A stretch of DNA of 64,000 nt from Paenibacillus alkaliterrae (GCF_021532375.1 NZ_JAKGAP010000011.1:1-64000); one strand, 5' to 3'; positions 6,622-15,909 are shown, numbered from the stretch's first letter. A program made the numbers and translations. The notes: generated from the sequence alone by a model not told the origin.

Positions 6622-8070
6622 TTGAGCATGTATAGGCAGAGTGACCGAGCTGCAAATTTGTACAACGAATGGATTCCGCTTACACCGCTGGAGGATATGG
6701 AGCGAACGGAGTACGATGTGCTTATTGTCGGATCGGGAGCGGGCGGTGGCGCCGTTCTCTCACAGTTATGCAAGCAGTGGGGGGCAAATGGGAAAAAGAT
6801 CGGTGTCGTAGAAAAGGGAGGGCTGCTGCTGCCCACCCACTTTTATAATATTCCAACGTATACACTGCCCCGATTCAGAAGCTACTTCGATAAAGTATCC
6901 ACACCGGTCAACCAAACCTTGTTCAGGGAGCTGTTCGCACTCGGCGGCAGGACGCTGGCCTGGCAGCTAGTAGCGCCGCGAATGCCTCCCTCCGAAACCG
7001 TGAGCTGGCCCGTGCCTGCAAGGGAATTGTCCTTTTATTACGCTGCCGCCGAACGGGCCATACGAGTTACTCCCTATTATCAAGAGGGCTCCTATTATAC
7101 CTCCATTCTGCTCGACAGGCTTCATTCGCGCGGTTTCCCGCACGCGGTCCCGATGCCGATCGCCGTTGATCGCGAGCCGACAAAATATGGGCAGCTTCAT
7201 TCCAATGCCGCCTTTAGCTCCATTATTCAATTTGCCGAAGCTTTGAACCGAAGGCCCTATGATTTAGCCGTAAATGCGCGCGCGGTGGAAATCATCACGG
7301 ATAGAAAGCGAGTGACAGGCGTTAGAGTGATGTCGCCGGACAAGAAATCTTATATTCTTAAAGCTAAGACTGTCGTATTATCCGCAAGCACATTTGAAAA
7401 TCCGCGTCTGCTGATGGCTTCCGGCATTCCGGGTCGGGCCATTGGACATTATCTCACCACGCATTCACTTTTGGGATTAACCGGATATTTTGACCGTCGG
7501 CAATTTCCCGAGGTGCTCGGCGCGCTAGGCATTTTGATCCCTGGTCAGGCCGGCCATCCTTATCAAGTGATGATCGGAGGCCCGCCGGAGGAATATAACG
7601 CCTATCAGCAGTATCTGGTTAAACCTTTGCAGAATCAATTAAGAGTGGTAGCCGGAGCATTTGGCGAGGTCGAATCCCGTTTTGACAATCGGGTTGTACT
7701 GGACATGGCGAAACGCGATGAGTACGGGGTACCGGACATTCAGGTTCACTTTTCCTACAGCGAGAAGGATCAAGCCGTTATTCGGCAAATGAGAGCTGGA
7801 GTGAGGCAGCTTTTTACGGCTATGCAAGCGACATCGGTCGAACAAGTAGAAGGGCCGGTAATCGAAGCTATTCATGATATGGGAACGTGCCGGATGGGGT
7901 ATGATCCCAGTACTTCTGTAACCGATCCGTACGGTCAAGTCCATGGCGTATCGGGTCTGTTTGTAGCGGATAACAGCGTGATACCAACCAGCGGCACCGC
8001 GAATCCAACGCTAACCACTGTTGCTTTGGCTATTCGTACGGCGGATTATATCATTCAGCGGCTGAGGTAA
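6622..8070 (+). CDS. GMC-family FAD-dependent oxidoreductase
   Basis: A 482-residue flavoprotein. The FAD-binding motif VLIVGSGAGGGAVLSQL is at about residues 37-53. The C-terminal block holds HDMGTCRMG, GLFVADNSVIPTSGTANPT and a final TTVALAIRTADYI helix, as in the glucose-methanol-choline family (gluconate/fructose dehydrogenase-like branch). It would oxidise a primary or secondary alcohol group of a sugar, polyol or sterol. The substrate cannot be read from sequence. The TTG start is favoured because GGGAG lies 6 bases upstream; an ATG two codons later is possible. There is no cytochrome or small-subunit gene next to it. A second GMC gene survives only as a 3' fragment at 24135-24530. Confidence 0.85.
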   Translation: MSMYRQSDRAANLYNEWIPLTPLEDMERTEYDVLIVGSGAGGGAVLSQLCKQWGANGKKIGVVEKGGLLLPTHFYNIPTYTLPRFRSYFDKVSTPVNQTLFRELFALGGRTLAWQLVAPRMPPSETVSWPVPARELSFYYAAAERAIRVTPYYQEGSYYTSILLDRLHSRGFPHAVPMPIAVDREPTKYGQLHSNAAFSSIIQFAEALNRRPYDLAVNARAVEIITDRKRVTGVRVMSPDKKSYILKAKTVVLSASTFENPRLLMASGIPGRAIGHYLTTHSLLGLTGYFDRRQFPEVLGALGILIPGQAGHPYQVMIGGPPEEYNAYQQYLVKPLQNQLRVVAGAFGEVESRFDNRVVLDMAKRDEYGVPDIQVHFSYSEKDQAVIRQMRAGVRQLFTAMQATSVEQVEGPVIEAIHDMGTCRMGYDPSTSVTDPYGQVHGVSGLFVADNSVIPTSGTANPTLTTVALAIRTADYIIQRLR

Positions 8071-8381
8071 TCCCAGATGTTGGTCCAGACTAAAAAGGTA
8101 GATGTAATTTCGTCCAAGCAACAAGCTAAAAGCACTTGTGTATAAAACAAGACTTATCAGATTCATATTGCCCGATAGGATGAAATTAATATGCATAAAC
8201 AGGCAAACAAGTATAGATGGAATCGTCAATAACCCTAATAATATACTTATTCCTACGATAACTTGCACAATCGGGATGGCATAATTTAAAAATCCCACAC
8301 TTTCTAAAGCGATATTTTCGAGAAAATATTTGTAGAATTGTGGGACATTTTCATTTTCCAATGAAAGAAGCAAGTAAACAT
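8011..8381 (-). pseudogene. DoxX-family membrane protein, internally deleted
   Basis: A minus-strand frame of 120 codons matches the C-terminal two thirds of DoxX proteins: FLENIALESVGFLNYAIPIV, then VGISILLGLLT, a HINFILSGN loop and an LGRNYIYLFSLDQHLG ending. A strong ribosome site (AGGAGGAG) and ATG at 8381 sit just upstream but out of frame and stop after 25 codons. About 60 N-terminal residues, including the first helix, are missing. The 3' end also runs 60 bases into the convergent GMC gene after the usual LDQHLG terminus. An internal deletion plus loss of the natural stop is the simplest reading. Confidence 0.6.
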
Positions 8382-8625
8382 GGGTTACTCCTCCTGTTCA
8401 TTTGAAAGCGAAAGCTCGATATATCTATATGTGTAACTCACTTAAAAAGTTTCCCTACTGCAAAAATTTTACCACGAACAAAATAATTGTAAATAGTAAA
8501 ATTTGAAGTGTGTAATTCCCATGAAAATCTATGTAGCGGATGAGTGGGAGGAGGAGCGGCGCTTTGGAGGATATGTCAACAGTGGGAAGCAATCATAAAA
8601 AAATCGGAGTTGTCGGGTGAGCGTG
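8382..8625. other. intergenic stretch, no gene
   Basis: AT-rich sequence between the damaged DoxX gene and the MHYT protein gene. A 25-codon frame on the + strand (8521-8598, starting MKIYVADEWEEERRF) has no ribosome binding site. I see no other supported feature. Confidence 0.4.
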
Positions 8626-8681
8626 AAAAAAGGATCTGTCCCAAAAGTTATTGCTGATGACTTTTGGACGGACCCTTTTTT
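8626..8681 (-). terminator. terminator of the MHYT-GGDEF-EAL gene
   Basis: A long imperfect stem (AAAAAGGRTCYGTCC...GGACGGACCCTTTTT type) spans the end of the minus-strand gene, with T-rich flanks on both sides. It is probably bidirectional. Confidence 0.75.
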
Positions 8682-11112
8682 ACTTGTACATTTTGTCATA
8701 TTGTTTTGTAAGAATAGCGGACATTTCTCCAGCGATTACAGGGCGGCTAAATAAGTATCCTTGTGCTTCGTTACACTTGCTCTCTTGAAGGAAACGAAGC
8801 TGCTCCTGCGTTTCGACACCTTCCGCAATCACTTTTAAATCCAGGTTGTGTGCCATAATGATTATGGTATGAACAAGTGCCGCATCTTTTGAATCCGTAA
8901 AAATATTACTTGTAAAAGACCGATCGATCTTTAAGCTGTCGATGGGGAAAAGTTTCAGATAGCTTAAAGAAGAATATCCTGTTCCAAAATCGTCAATGGA
9001 TAGATGGATACCCATTGATTTTAATTTTTGCATGGTAGAAACAGCATACTTCGAATCTTGAATGATACTTTCCGTTAGCTCAAGATCAAGATATTGAGGA
9101 TCAAGTCCCGTTCTCTTTAACGTTTTACTAACCGTTTCAACTAAATTACTTTGTTGGAACTGACGGGAAGAAATATTAACAGCCATGCGTAAAGGGGGAT
9201 ATCCCTGATTTTGCCAACATTTATTTTGACGGCATGCCTCATAAAGTATCCATTCACCTATTGGGATGATTAATCCTGTTTCCTCCGCCAAGGGGATAAA
9301 ATCAGCAGGGGGAATATTTCCCCACTCAGGATGTTGCCAACGGATAAGCGCTTCTACACCAATCACTCTGCCGGAAGTGACATCAACTTGAGGCTGATAG
9401 TAAACCTTAAACTCATCGCGCTCCAATCCTTTACGCAACCCAAATTCCAACTTCATTTTTTTGGACACCGCTTCATTCATATCAGGAGTGTAAAACCGGA
9501 AATTATTTTTTCCTTGCTCCTTCACACGGTACATGGCTGTATCCGCATTTTTGATCAAGGTCTCCATATCCAAGCCATCGGATGGATACAAACTAATCCC
9601 AATTGACGGGGTTACAAACATCTCATGTTCGTTAAGTTCAAATGATTGAGTGAATTGATCGACTATTTTGTGGGCTATTTTCGTAACCTCATCAGCAGTC
9701 GTGTTGGGGAGAAGGACAATAAACTCATCTCCGCCTTGACGTGAAATGGTATCCGCTTTATCTAAGCAGGCATGGATTCGCTTGGCAACTTCAATTAATA
9801 AACGGTCACCCATGGCATGTCCTAACGTGTCATTGATATATTTGAAACGGTCCAGATCGATAAACATAATCCCGATGTTCTGTTTATTTTCTCTCGCCTG
9901 GTCCAATGCTTGTGTGAGACGATCATTTAATAAATGACGGTTCGACAGACCTGTCAAAGGATCAAGGTAAACCATTTGATTAATTTTTTCTTCGGCTTTT
10001 TTACGTTCCGTAATATCTCGTATGCTGCTGCTGAAATAGGTATTTTCTTCCTCTACCCACGTGGCGAGAGAGAGTTCGATTGGAAATTCGCTTCGGTCTT
10101 TCCTTAGTCCTTGTAATTCAACCGTTTTTCCAATGATCTGTGGTTTACCTGTGGAAATGTAACGTTCCATACCTTTCCGATGAGCGGCTCTGTATCGTTC
10201 GGGTATAATGATTTGTATATTTTTGCCCAAAACTTCTTCTTCCTCATATCCGAAAATGAGACGGGCTCCCTTATTCCAGGAAATAATGGTGCCCTTGCTG
10301 TCAGCTAATACAATAGCATCATTGGCAGATTCAAACACGGATCGAAATTTTCTTTCCGACGTTATGGAGTGAGATTCAAACCGTTTATCGATAAAAATGC
10401 TAATGAACACCAATCCTAATATATATAACACACCAATTCCAATCAAATAGGCCAGCAGCGTATTATCGAATGATCCCGGCAAGCTAATTGGATGATGATC
10501 GTGTTTGAACGTTGCTGCCGACATTCCAGTGAAATGCATACCTGATATGGCGATTCCCATAACGAGGGCACTTCCTGCTTTTCTCCGCCAAAATCCCGGT
10601 GTGCCGGATTTTTGTTGAGCCCAAAATAATAGCTGCAAGGCTGCTAATGAAACGACATATGCGATTATTGCAGAAAGAACCCATAAAATTGGATTATACT
10701 CAATTGTCGCCCTCATCACCATGGCTTCCATCCCGATATAATGCATGGAAACAATGCCTGTCCCTATAAAAAGTGCACCTATGAAAACTTGGGATATGCG
10801 CATTGTAGGTTGGCTTACTATATGTAAAGCTAGTCCTGATGCTAAAATCGCAGGAATAATAGAGAAAATAACCAATGATAAGCTGTATGTTACCGGGATA
10901 GACAAATGAAACGCAAGCATGGCAATAAAATGCATAGACCATATGCCCATCCCCATCGCGAATGCTCCGCCAGATAACCATATGTATCGAGCAAAACCTT
11001 TTGCTTTATGTATTCGATTGCCTAGATCCAACGCAGCAAATGAAGCAATGATTGCAATAATAATAGAAAGGAATACGAGGGGCAAGTGATAGGTGCTTGA
11101 GATCGTTTCCAT
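8680..11112 (-). CDS. MHYT-PAS-GGDEF-EAL c-di-GMP turnover protein
   Basis: An 810-residue membrane protein. Residues 1-245 form an MHYT sensor with seven membrane helices and three repeats (MHFIAML, MHYIGME, MHFTGMS), thought to bind a metal and sense a diatomic gas. A PAS domain follows (about 255-375), then a diguanylate cyclase domain with intact RQGGDEF and a phosphodiesterase domain with intact EALIRW and DDFGTGYSS. Both catalytic sites look complete, so net activity cannot be predicted. Role: making and breaking c-di-GMP at the membrane to switch motility and biofilm states. The AAGGAGA ribosome site is 15 bases from the ATG, which is rather far. Nothing regulatory was recognised upstream, unlike the paralogue at 12877. 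Confidence 0.9.
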   Translation of the reverse strand: METISSTYHLPLVFLSIIIAIIASFAALDLGNRIHKAKGFARYIWLSGGAFAMGMGIWSMHFIAMLAFHLSIPVTYSLSLVIFSIIPAILASGLALHIVSQPTMRISQVFIGALFIGTGIVSMHYIGMEAMVMRATIEYNPILWVLSAIIAYVVSLAALQLLFWAQQKSGTPGFWRRKAGSALVMGIAISGMHFTGMSAATFKHDHHPISLPGSFDNTLLAYLIGIGVLYILGLVFISIFIDKRFESHSITSERKFRSVFESANDAIVLADSKGTIISWNKGARLIFGYEEEEVLGKNIQIIIPERYRAAHRKGMERYISTGKPQIIGKTVELQGLRKDRSEFPIELSLATWVEEENTYFSSSIRDITERKKAEEKINQMVYLDPLTGLSNRHLLNDRLTQALDQARENKQNIGIMFIDLDRFKYINDTLGHAMGDRLLIEVAKRIHACLDKADTISRQGGDEFIVLLPNTTADEVTKIAHKIVDQFTQSFELNEHEMFVTPSIGISLYPSDGLDMETLIKNADTAMYRVKEQGKNNFRFYTPDMNEAVSKKMKLEFGLRKGLERDEFKVYYQPQVDVTSGRVIGVEALIRWQHPEWGNIPPADFIPLAEETGLIIPIGEWILYEACRQNKCWQNQGYPPLRMAVNISSRQFQQSNLVETVSKTLKRTGLDPQYLDLELTESIIQDSKYAVSTMQKLKSMGIHLSIDDFGTGYSSLSYLKLFPIDSLKIDRSFTSNIFTDSKDAALVHTIIIMAHNLDLKVIAEGVETQEQLRFLQESKCNEAQGYLFSRPVIAGEMSAILTKQYDKMYK

Positions 11113-11447
11113 AATAGTTGTCTTATGTCTCCTTATTTGGAATCAAACGTATTATAAAATCTGACATTCACAATAAACTAGTTCATTTGAACTATACCAT
11201 GATTTTCTAGCGATGACTAACGATATTATTGAAGTGGGTACGCTATACCGCCGGCAAACGGCCAGAAAGGCGCTCATTGTATCCTAGGGCGGGCCGCTGC
11301 ACCATTGTGTTATCCAATCCTTTTACCCCACTTACAAATTTTAATTATTATGATTTTGATGATACAGATTCGAGAACGTAATGATTTTATTCCATACCAG
11401 AAAGAGCCTGCGGAGAGTGATCCGTAGGCTCTAAAAACCATGATCGT
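11113..11447. other. intergenic stretch with one hairpin
   Basis: No gene or known RNA was recognised. A hairpin at 11403-11432 (AGAGCCTGCGG / CCGTAGGCTCT) lies at the 3' end of the small minus-strand frame at 11448-11675 and is followed on the minus strand by only TTTC, so it is a weak terminator candidate. The segment was checked for a c-di-GMP aptamer and none was found. Confidence 0.4.
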
Positions 11448-11675
11448 TCATTGAAGAGGATTGTTTTGATAAGTCATTGCACTGGATTGTGCCTGTTGAA
11501 CGTCATGTTGTTCCTTCCTAACTTGTTGTTGTGCTTGCAGTACTTGTTGGATATTCGTTTGCAACTGTTGTTCTGCTTCTCCGCGAGCTCCGCTGCCTTG
11601 CTCCGGGCAAAAGCTGCGGTTTGGCTTTATGTAGCTCAAGTAAGCACAATTGAATAAGCTAAGAGTAAGAAGCAC
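11448..11675 (-). CDS. possible small Gln-rich coiled-coil protein
   Basis: A 75-codon frame whose second half is strongly biased (EAEQQLQTNIQQVLQAQQQV and onward), consistent with a short coiled coil. The start is a GTG without a clear ribosome site, and the N-terminal third reads poorly, so the true protein may be shorter or the gene truncated. It is divergent from the dehydrogenase gene at 11705 and has a hairpin at its 3' end. The family is not recognised. Confidence 0.3.
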   Translation of the reverse strand: MLLTLSLFNCAYLSYIKPNRSFCPEQGSGARGEAEQQLQTNIQQVLQAQQQVRKEQHDVQQAQSSAMTYQNNPLQ

Positions 11676-11704
11676 GGCATGCAGGCTTCAAAGGGGGAGT
11701 TCAC

Positions 11705-12733
11705 TTGGACGTGTGGAAACAAAGTTATGAGCAGCTCATCTTCCTCCAGGACCGCTCTATCGGATTAAAGGCAATCATTGCCATTCATAGCTCGAAGCTT
11801 GGTCCTGCTCTCGGCGGCTGCCGGATGTGGCAATATGCCAGCGAAGAGGGTGCCGTTTTGGATGCGCTTAGATTAGCGAAAGGAATGACCTATAAATCGG
11901 CAATCTCCGGCCTTCCTTACGGCGGGGGCAAAGCCGTAATCCTCAGCCATCACGGACAAGGCTCGCGTGAGATATTATTTCGGGCGCTAGGACGGTATAT
12001 CCAAAACTTACAAGGGAGCTATATTACCGGCATGGACTTGGGGACTACGGTTTCCGATATGGACTGGATCCGTCTCGAGACCTCCTATGTGACGGATATA
12101 TCCGGATCGCTCGGAGCTGTGGACGAGTTAACCGCTAAGATGACCGCTTACGGGGTGTTCCTGGGAATCAAGGCGTCGCTTAAACGTGCTTATGGTTCCG
12201 AAACGATGCAACATAAAGTCATTGCCGTGCAAGGCTTAGGCAAAGTAGGCTATCAGCTTTGCCGCTATTTGAAGCATGCAGGTGCCCAATTAGTCGTAAC
12301 GGACGTCAATCCAATGCTGGTGAAAAAGGTTGTCGGGGACTTTGAAGCAAGCCCGCGTCAGCCGGACGAAATTGCGGCCGCGCCCTGCGACGTATTTTCC
12401 CCATGCGCCTTAGGCGGCATCTTGAACGATTTCACCCTGGGGCAGTTGAGCTGCCGAATCGTTGCGGGGGCCGCCAATAATCAATTGGCGGAAAGCCGGC
12501 ATGGCGAGGAGCTTCATGAGAGAGGCATTTTGTATGCTCCGGATTATGTTATAAACGCAGGCGGCATAATCGTAACGTCGTCTGAGCTGAATGGCGGGGA
12601 TGCTGCATTAGCACAGAAGAACGTGGAGAGAATCCATGACACGCTGACGAACGTATTCAAAATAGCGGATGCAAAAGGAATCTCGACAGCGGCAGCAGCC
12701 GATTGGATCGCTGAGCAGCTTCTTGATAGGTGA
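11705..12733 (+). CDS. Leu/Phe dehydrogenase-family amino acid dehydrogenase
   Basis: A 342-residue NAD-dependent dehydrogenase of the Glu/Leu/Phe/Val family. The substrate domain has LGPALGGCRM, the LAKGMTYK helix and the catalytic-lysine motif GGGKAVI (Lys about 76). The catalytic-aspartate segment reads MDLGTTVSDMD. The Rossmann domain starts at VIAVQGLGKVGYQL. It would reversibly deaminate a branched-chain or aromatic amino acid to its oxo acid. GGCRM and TGMD resemble phenylalanine dehydrogenase, whereas MWQYASEE and DALRLAKGMTYK resemble leucine dehydrogenase, so the substrate is left open. The TTG start has GGGGGA 6 bases upstream. It is shorter than the usual 360-380 residues, mainly in the middle loops. 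It stands alone. Confidence 0.8.
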   Translation: MDVWKQSYEQLIFLQDRSIGLKAIIAIHSSKLGPALGGCRMWQYASEEGAVLDALRLAKGMTYKSAISGLPYGGGKAVILSHHGQGSREILFRALGRYIQNLQGSYITGMDLGTTVSDMDWIRLETSYVTDISGSLGAVDELTAKMTAYGVFLGIKASLKRAYGSETMQHKVIAVQGLGKVGYQLCRYLKHAGAQLVVTDVNPMLVKKVVGDFEASPRQPDEIAAAPCDVFSPCALGGILNDFTLGQLSCRIVAGAANNQLAESRHGEELHERGILYAPDYVINAGGIIVTSSELNGGDAALAQKNVERIHDTLTNVFKIADAKGISTAAAADWIAEQLLDR

Positions 12734-12767
12734 ACGCTAACGACTAATTCCACTTTGTCAACCGAAT

Positions 12768-12810
12768 AGCGGCAGCCAGGGACATGTAAGTTATGCCGGT
12801 GGCTGCCGCT
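12768..12810. terminator. GC-rich hairpin between convergent genes
   Basis: AGCGGCAGCCA pairs perfectly with TGGCTGCCGCT, but there is no T-run on either side. Its place between two convergent genes suggests a terminator or RNA-stabilising end. Confidence 0.45.
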
Positions 12811-12876
12811 GACTTCATTGAACTAACGTCGCCAAAGAGATTGTGGTAATCCCTTGAATTAACTTGGGCCATTGGT

Positions 12877-15528
12877 TTATGTACGTTCTGTGGCTTCTTT
12901 TTGGCTTTGATTGCATTTCAAATATTTAAGCTTGTCCGTTTGAACCCAGCGGCTGTTTGGAGGAAGAGGGCTCTTGCGAAGCTGAACAGTCAATTCATTT
13001 AACAGTCGTGCAAGGGCGGATTGTTCGGGTTCGGTAATTTGAAATTCGAAGCCGTACTGAAATAGTTGATCCTCCAGCTCATGCTGCCAAACGATGAAGC
13101 CGTGAAAGGTCAGCATTTTACCAACAATTTCGGTTGCGAATTCAATAATGATCTCATGATTGACAGGAAGCTTTACGACGGACAGAAAACGTAAGCCGCC
13201 GAGCCCAATGTCCTCAATGATGACCTCGGTTTTACCTAATTCCAACCGTTTGTCTCTGATCTGAATAATGGTCATGTCCGAGCTTAGTCCAAACGGAAAG
13301 GGGACGCGAAAAAATTGACGCTGATTGTCGAAAAGACGCTCCCCTTCTTCCAGGGAGGAATGATAGTGCAGCGTGCCGCGTTTTAATAATTCCCCCATCT
13401 TGGCGGCAGGTACAGGCTTGCTGTACAAATAACCTTGCACTTGATCGCAATTCATTCTGCGCAGAATATGAAGCTGCTCTTCCTGCTCGACTCCTTCTGC
13501 GGCCACGAGAATATGGAGACTTTTGACCAATTGAATAATGCTTTTGATAATAAAATAGCTTTCGGAATCGACGCGCAGGTCCCGAATGAATGATTTATCG
13601 ATTTTTATCGTATCCACCTTGAAATGCTTCAAATAAGAAAGGGAGGAGTACCCTGTTCCGAAATCGTCCAAGGAAATGGAAATGCCCATTTTTTGTAAAT
13701 TCTGCATCGTTAAAATAGTGGATTGATCATTATCCATCAATATATTTTCGGTAATCTCAATTTCCAGCCAATGTGGGTTTATATCCGTTTCAGCTATGAT
13801 TCTATTCATATGGTGAATAAAATCTTTGCGCATAAACTGATGGGCCGATATGTTGACGGATACGGAAACGGAAGGCAGTCCTTGCTCCTGCCATGCTTTA
13901 TTTTGCCTGCATGCCGCTTCGATGACCCATTCTCCGATATAAATGATGAGTCCCGTTTCCTCGGCCAAAGGAATGAACTCATCCGGAGAAACTAGCCCCC
14001 ACTCGGGATGGTTCCAGCGAATAAGCGCTTCCATGCCGACGATTCGGCCCGTATTCGCGTCTAGACGGGGCTGATAATATAATTCAAACTCGTCCCGCAG
14101 CAGCGCTCTCCGGAGATCCTTCTCCAGCAGGAATATTTTATAAGTCTGGATATTCATGGACGAGTGGTAAATCTGATAATTGTTTTTTCCTTGCTCTTTG
14201 GCGCGATAAAGCGCGGTATCCGCATACTTCATGAGCGATTGAGCATCTTCCCCGTCATTCGGGTATAAGCTGATACCGGCGCTTGTTGTCAGGTACAGCT
14301 CGTATTCGTCCACAATAAACATATGGTCGATGGACTTAATGATCTGCTTGGCTATATCTACGGCATCGTTTAGTGCAAGCACATAAGGAAGCAGCACGGC
14401 AAATTCATCTCCGCCCAGCCTGTACAGCGTCCCTTTTTCCTGCACGCATTCCGCCAATCTGTCCGCGATTTGCTTGAGCAGCCGGTCGCCGACCGAATGG
14501 CCTAACGAATCGTTAATGTATTTAAAGCGGTCCATGTCCAAATAGATGACGGCCAGCTTTTGCTGTCTGCCTCCTTCCACAGACAAGGCTTGGTGCAGTT
14601 CGTCTTTAAACGAGCTGCGGTTAGGAAGCTCCGTCAGCGGATCATGGTATGCCAAATATTGACTGAGCTGCTCCGCTTGCTTTCTTTCCGTAATATCGCG
14701 GCCAACGGTTACAAGCCCCTTGCGGCTGCCGTCCGAATTAAAAATAGGGACCTTAACCATATCGTAGACGCTTGTTTGCCCGTTCGGAGCGGTAATGCGG
14801 TCTTCATAGCGGGTTAACCTGCTGGATTCCCACACCTGTTCATCAGTGCTTGAGCATTTTGACAGGGATTCCGGACTAATGCTGTAATGCTCCGCTATTT
14901 CATCATCGTTTTTCCCTGCATAAGAGTCATCGTCAAGCTGGAATAAGGACAGGGCAAATGCGTTGGCCTTCAGCCATCGGCCCTCTCCATCCTTGAATTG
15001 AATGAAATCCGGTATGGCATTAATAAGCGTTTCGGTATAAGCGGGATCAGGCATAGGAGATGCGGAGGAGGCATGAACAGGTTCATTCTTGCCGGTCGGA
15101 TGGTTATCTGATCCTGGTTCCGTCATGTCCAGCAGCGTACCGATAAAATGAGCAGGTTCCCCGTTTTGATCGTAGAACAAATCCCCAAGGGCGTGAACTG
15201 TCCGCACCGAATCGTCCGAAAGCAAAAGGCGATGGATGAGGTTGTATGGGATGCCCTTATTCATGGCCTCGCTCAGCCGCTCTTTAACGATGGCCTTGTC
15301 ATCAGGGTGGATAAAGTCCTCTAATAATTCGGAAGAGTCAAGATGCTCACGGACAGAAATTCCGAATATTCGGCATATTTTACCGGATAAGACGACTTTA
15401 TTCGTTTTTAGATCGATATCCCAGTTGCCTAACAAATCAGACGTTGCCTGTCCATTGCGCTGCTCGATGGAAGGCTGGAATGCCGGCTGTCCGCCTTTTG
15501 TTGAGCGAAATAATTGCAAAAATGACAT
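12877..15528 (-). CDS. PAS-PAS-GGDEF-EAL-PilZ c-di-GMP protein
   Basis: An 883-residue soluble protein. Two PAS domains (about 30-130, with NWDIDLKTNKVVLSG, and 165-285, with ETLINAIPDFIQFKDGEGRW) precede a GGDEF domain with intact RLGGDEF, an EAL domain with intact EALIRW and DDFGTGYSS, and a C-terminal PilZ domain (about 740-850). The PilZ domain carries both c-di-GMP-binding motifs: RQFFR (RxxxR) and EDIGLGGLRF (D/NxSxxG-like). One polypeptide could thus make, degrade and bind c-di-GMP. The start follows AGGAGATG by 5 bases. Its leader holds a c-di-GMP-I riboswitch and terminator, so expression responds to the same signal the protein controls. There is no membrane segment, so sensing must be cytoplasmic. 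Confidence 0.9.
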   Translation of the reverse strand: MSFLQLFRSTKGGQPAFQPSIEQRNGQATSDLLGNWDIDLKTNKVVLSGKICRIFGISVREHLDSSELLEDFIHPDDKAIVKERLSEAMNKGIPYNLIHRLLLSDDSVRTVHALGDLFYDQNGEPAHFIGTLLDMTEPGSDNHPTGKNEPVHASSASPMPDPAYTETLINAIPDFIQFKDGEGRWLKANAFALSLFQLDDDSYAGKNDDEIAEHYSISPESLSKCSSTDEQVWESSRLTRYEDRITAPNGQTSVYDMVKVPIFNSDGSRKGLVTVGRDITERKQAEQLSQYLAYHDPLTELPNRSSFKDELHQALSVEGGRQQKLAVIYLDMDRFKYINDSLGHSVGDRLLKQIADRLAECVQEKGTLYRLGGDEFAVLLPYVLALNDAVDIAKQIIKSIDHMFIVDEYELYLTTSAGISLYPNDGEDAQSLMKYADTALYRAKEQGKNNYQIYHSSMNIQTYKIFLLEKDLRRALLRDEFELYYQPRLDANTGRIVGMEALIRWNHPEWGLVSPDEFIPLAEETGLIIYIGEWVIEAACRQNKAWQEQGLPSVSVSVNISAHQFMRKDFIHHMNRIIAETDINPHWLEIEITENILMDNDQSTILTMQNLQKMGISISLDDFGTGYSSLSYLKHFKVDTIKIDKSFIRDLRVDSESYFIIKSIIQLVKSLHILVAAEGVEQEEQLHILRRMNCDQVQGYLYSKPVPAAKMGELLKRGTLHYHSSLEEGERLFDNQRQFFRVPFPFGLSSDMTIIQIRDKRLELGKTEVIIEDIGLGGLRFLSVVKLPVNHEIIIEFATEIVGKMLTFHGFIVWQHELEDQLFQYGFEFQITEPEQSALARLLNELTVQLRKSPLPPNSRWVQTDKLKYLKCNQSQKEATERT

Positions 15529-15557
15529 GATTACATCTCCTGATATTTTTTATATAT

Positions 15558-15593
15558 AAAAAAAAGCAACCCTGCCCGAAAGGAGAGTTGCTT
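15558..15593 (-). terminator. riboswitch expression-platform terminator
   Basis: On the minus strand AAGCAAC pairs with GTTGCTT around CTCTCCTTTCGGGCAGG, followed by an unbroken run of T. It lies between the aptamer and the start codon at 15528. The AGCAACT of its 5' arm is also perfectly complementary to AGTTGCT at the 3' end of the aptamer (15617-15623), giving a 7-bp antiterminator alternative. Confidence 0.85.
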
Positions 15594-15614
15594 GATTCAC
15601 GAATATTCGTATGG

Positions 15615-15705
15615 ATCAGCAACTGGCTGGCATCGTGTACCTGCATACACTTTAGCCCCTATAGCTTTGCGTCCTCATCTTTCAATGAGTTTGCCTTTAT
15701 GAACT
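15615..15705 (-). promoter_or_regulatory. c-di-GMP-I (GEMM-I) riboswitch aptamer
   Basis: On the minus strand the conserved core is present in order: ATAAAGGCAAAC, a P2 hairpin closed by a GAAA tetraloop (CTCAT-TGAAAG-ATGAG), GGACGCAAAGC, the linker TATAGGGGCTAAAG, a P3 arm, and GCCAGCC at the 3' side. These match the GEMM-I consensus, including GACGCAAAGCYA and the GNRA loop that docks in P3. A terminator follows 20 bases downstream. If ligand binding holds the 3' strand AGTTGCT in the aptamer, the terminator forms and the gene is off. The direction of the switch is inferred. Confidence 0.85.
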
Positions 15706-15909
15706 TATGTCATCAATTGAATAGGCAAAAATACCTAATCCATCTTTACAATACAAATAATAGTAGAAATATGTCGAAGAATCAAGTGTTATATTTCGCG
15801 ACAGCGACTTTTGGATTATGAGAAAGCTAGGCAAAACGACCTCAAAACACTTGAATGGCAGGTCTATCCTCGTTCTTTATGCTTACCGCCTATTCTTGCC
15901 ATTCCTATA

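Noticed and set aside
11250..11290. GGCAAACGGCC...AAAGGCGC resembling a c-di-GMP aptamer start
   Set aside because: The core GACGCAAAGC and the 3' half are missing, and the strand is wrong for the MHYT gene.
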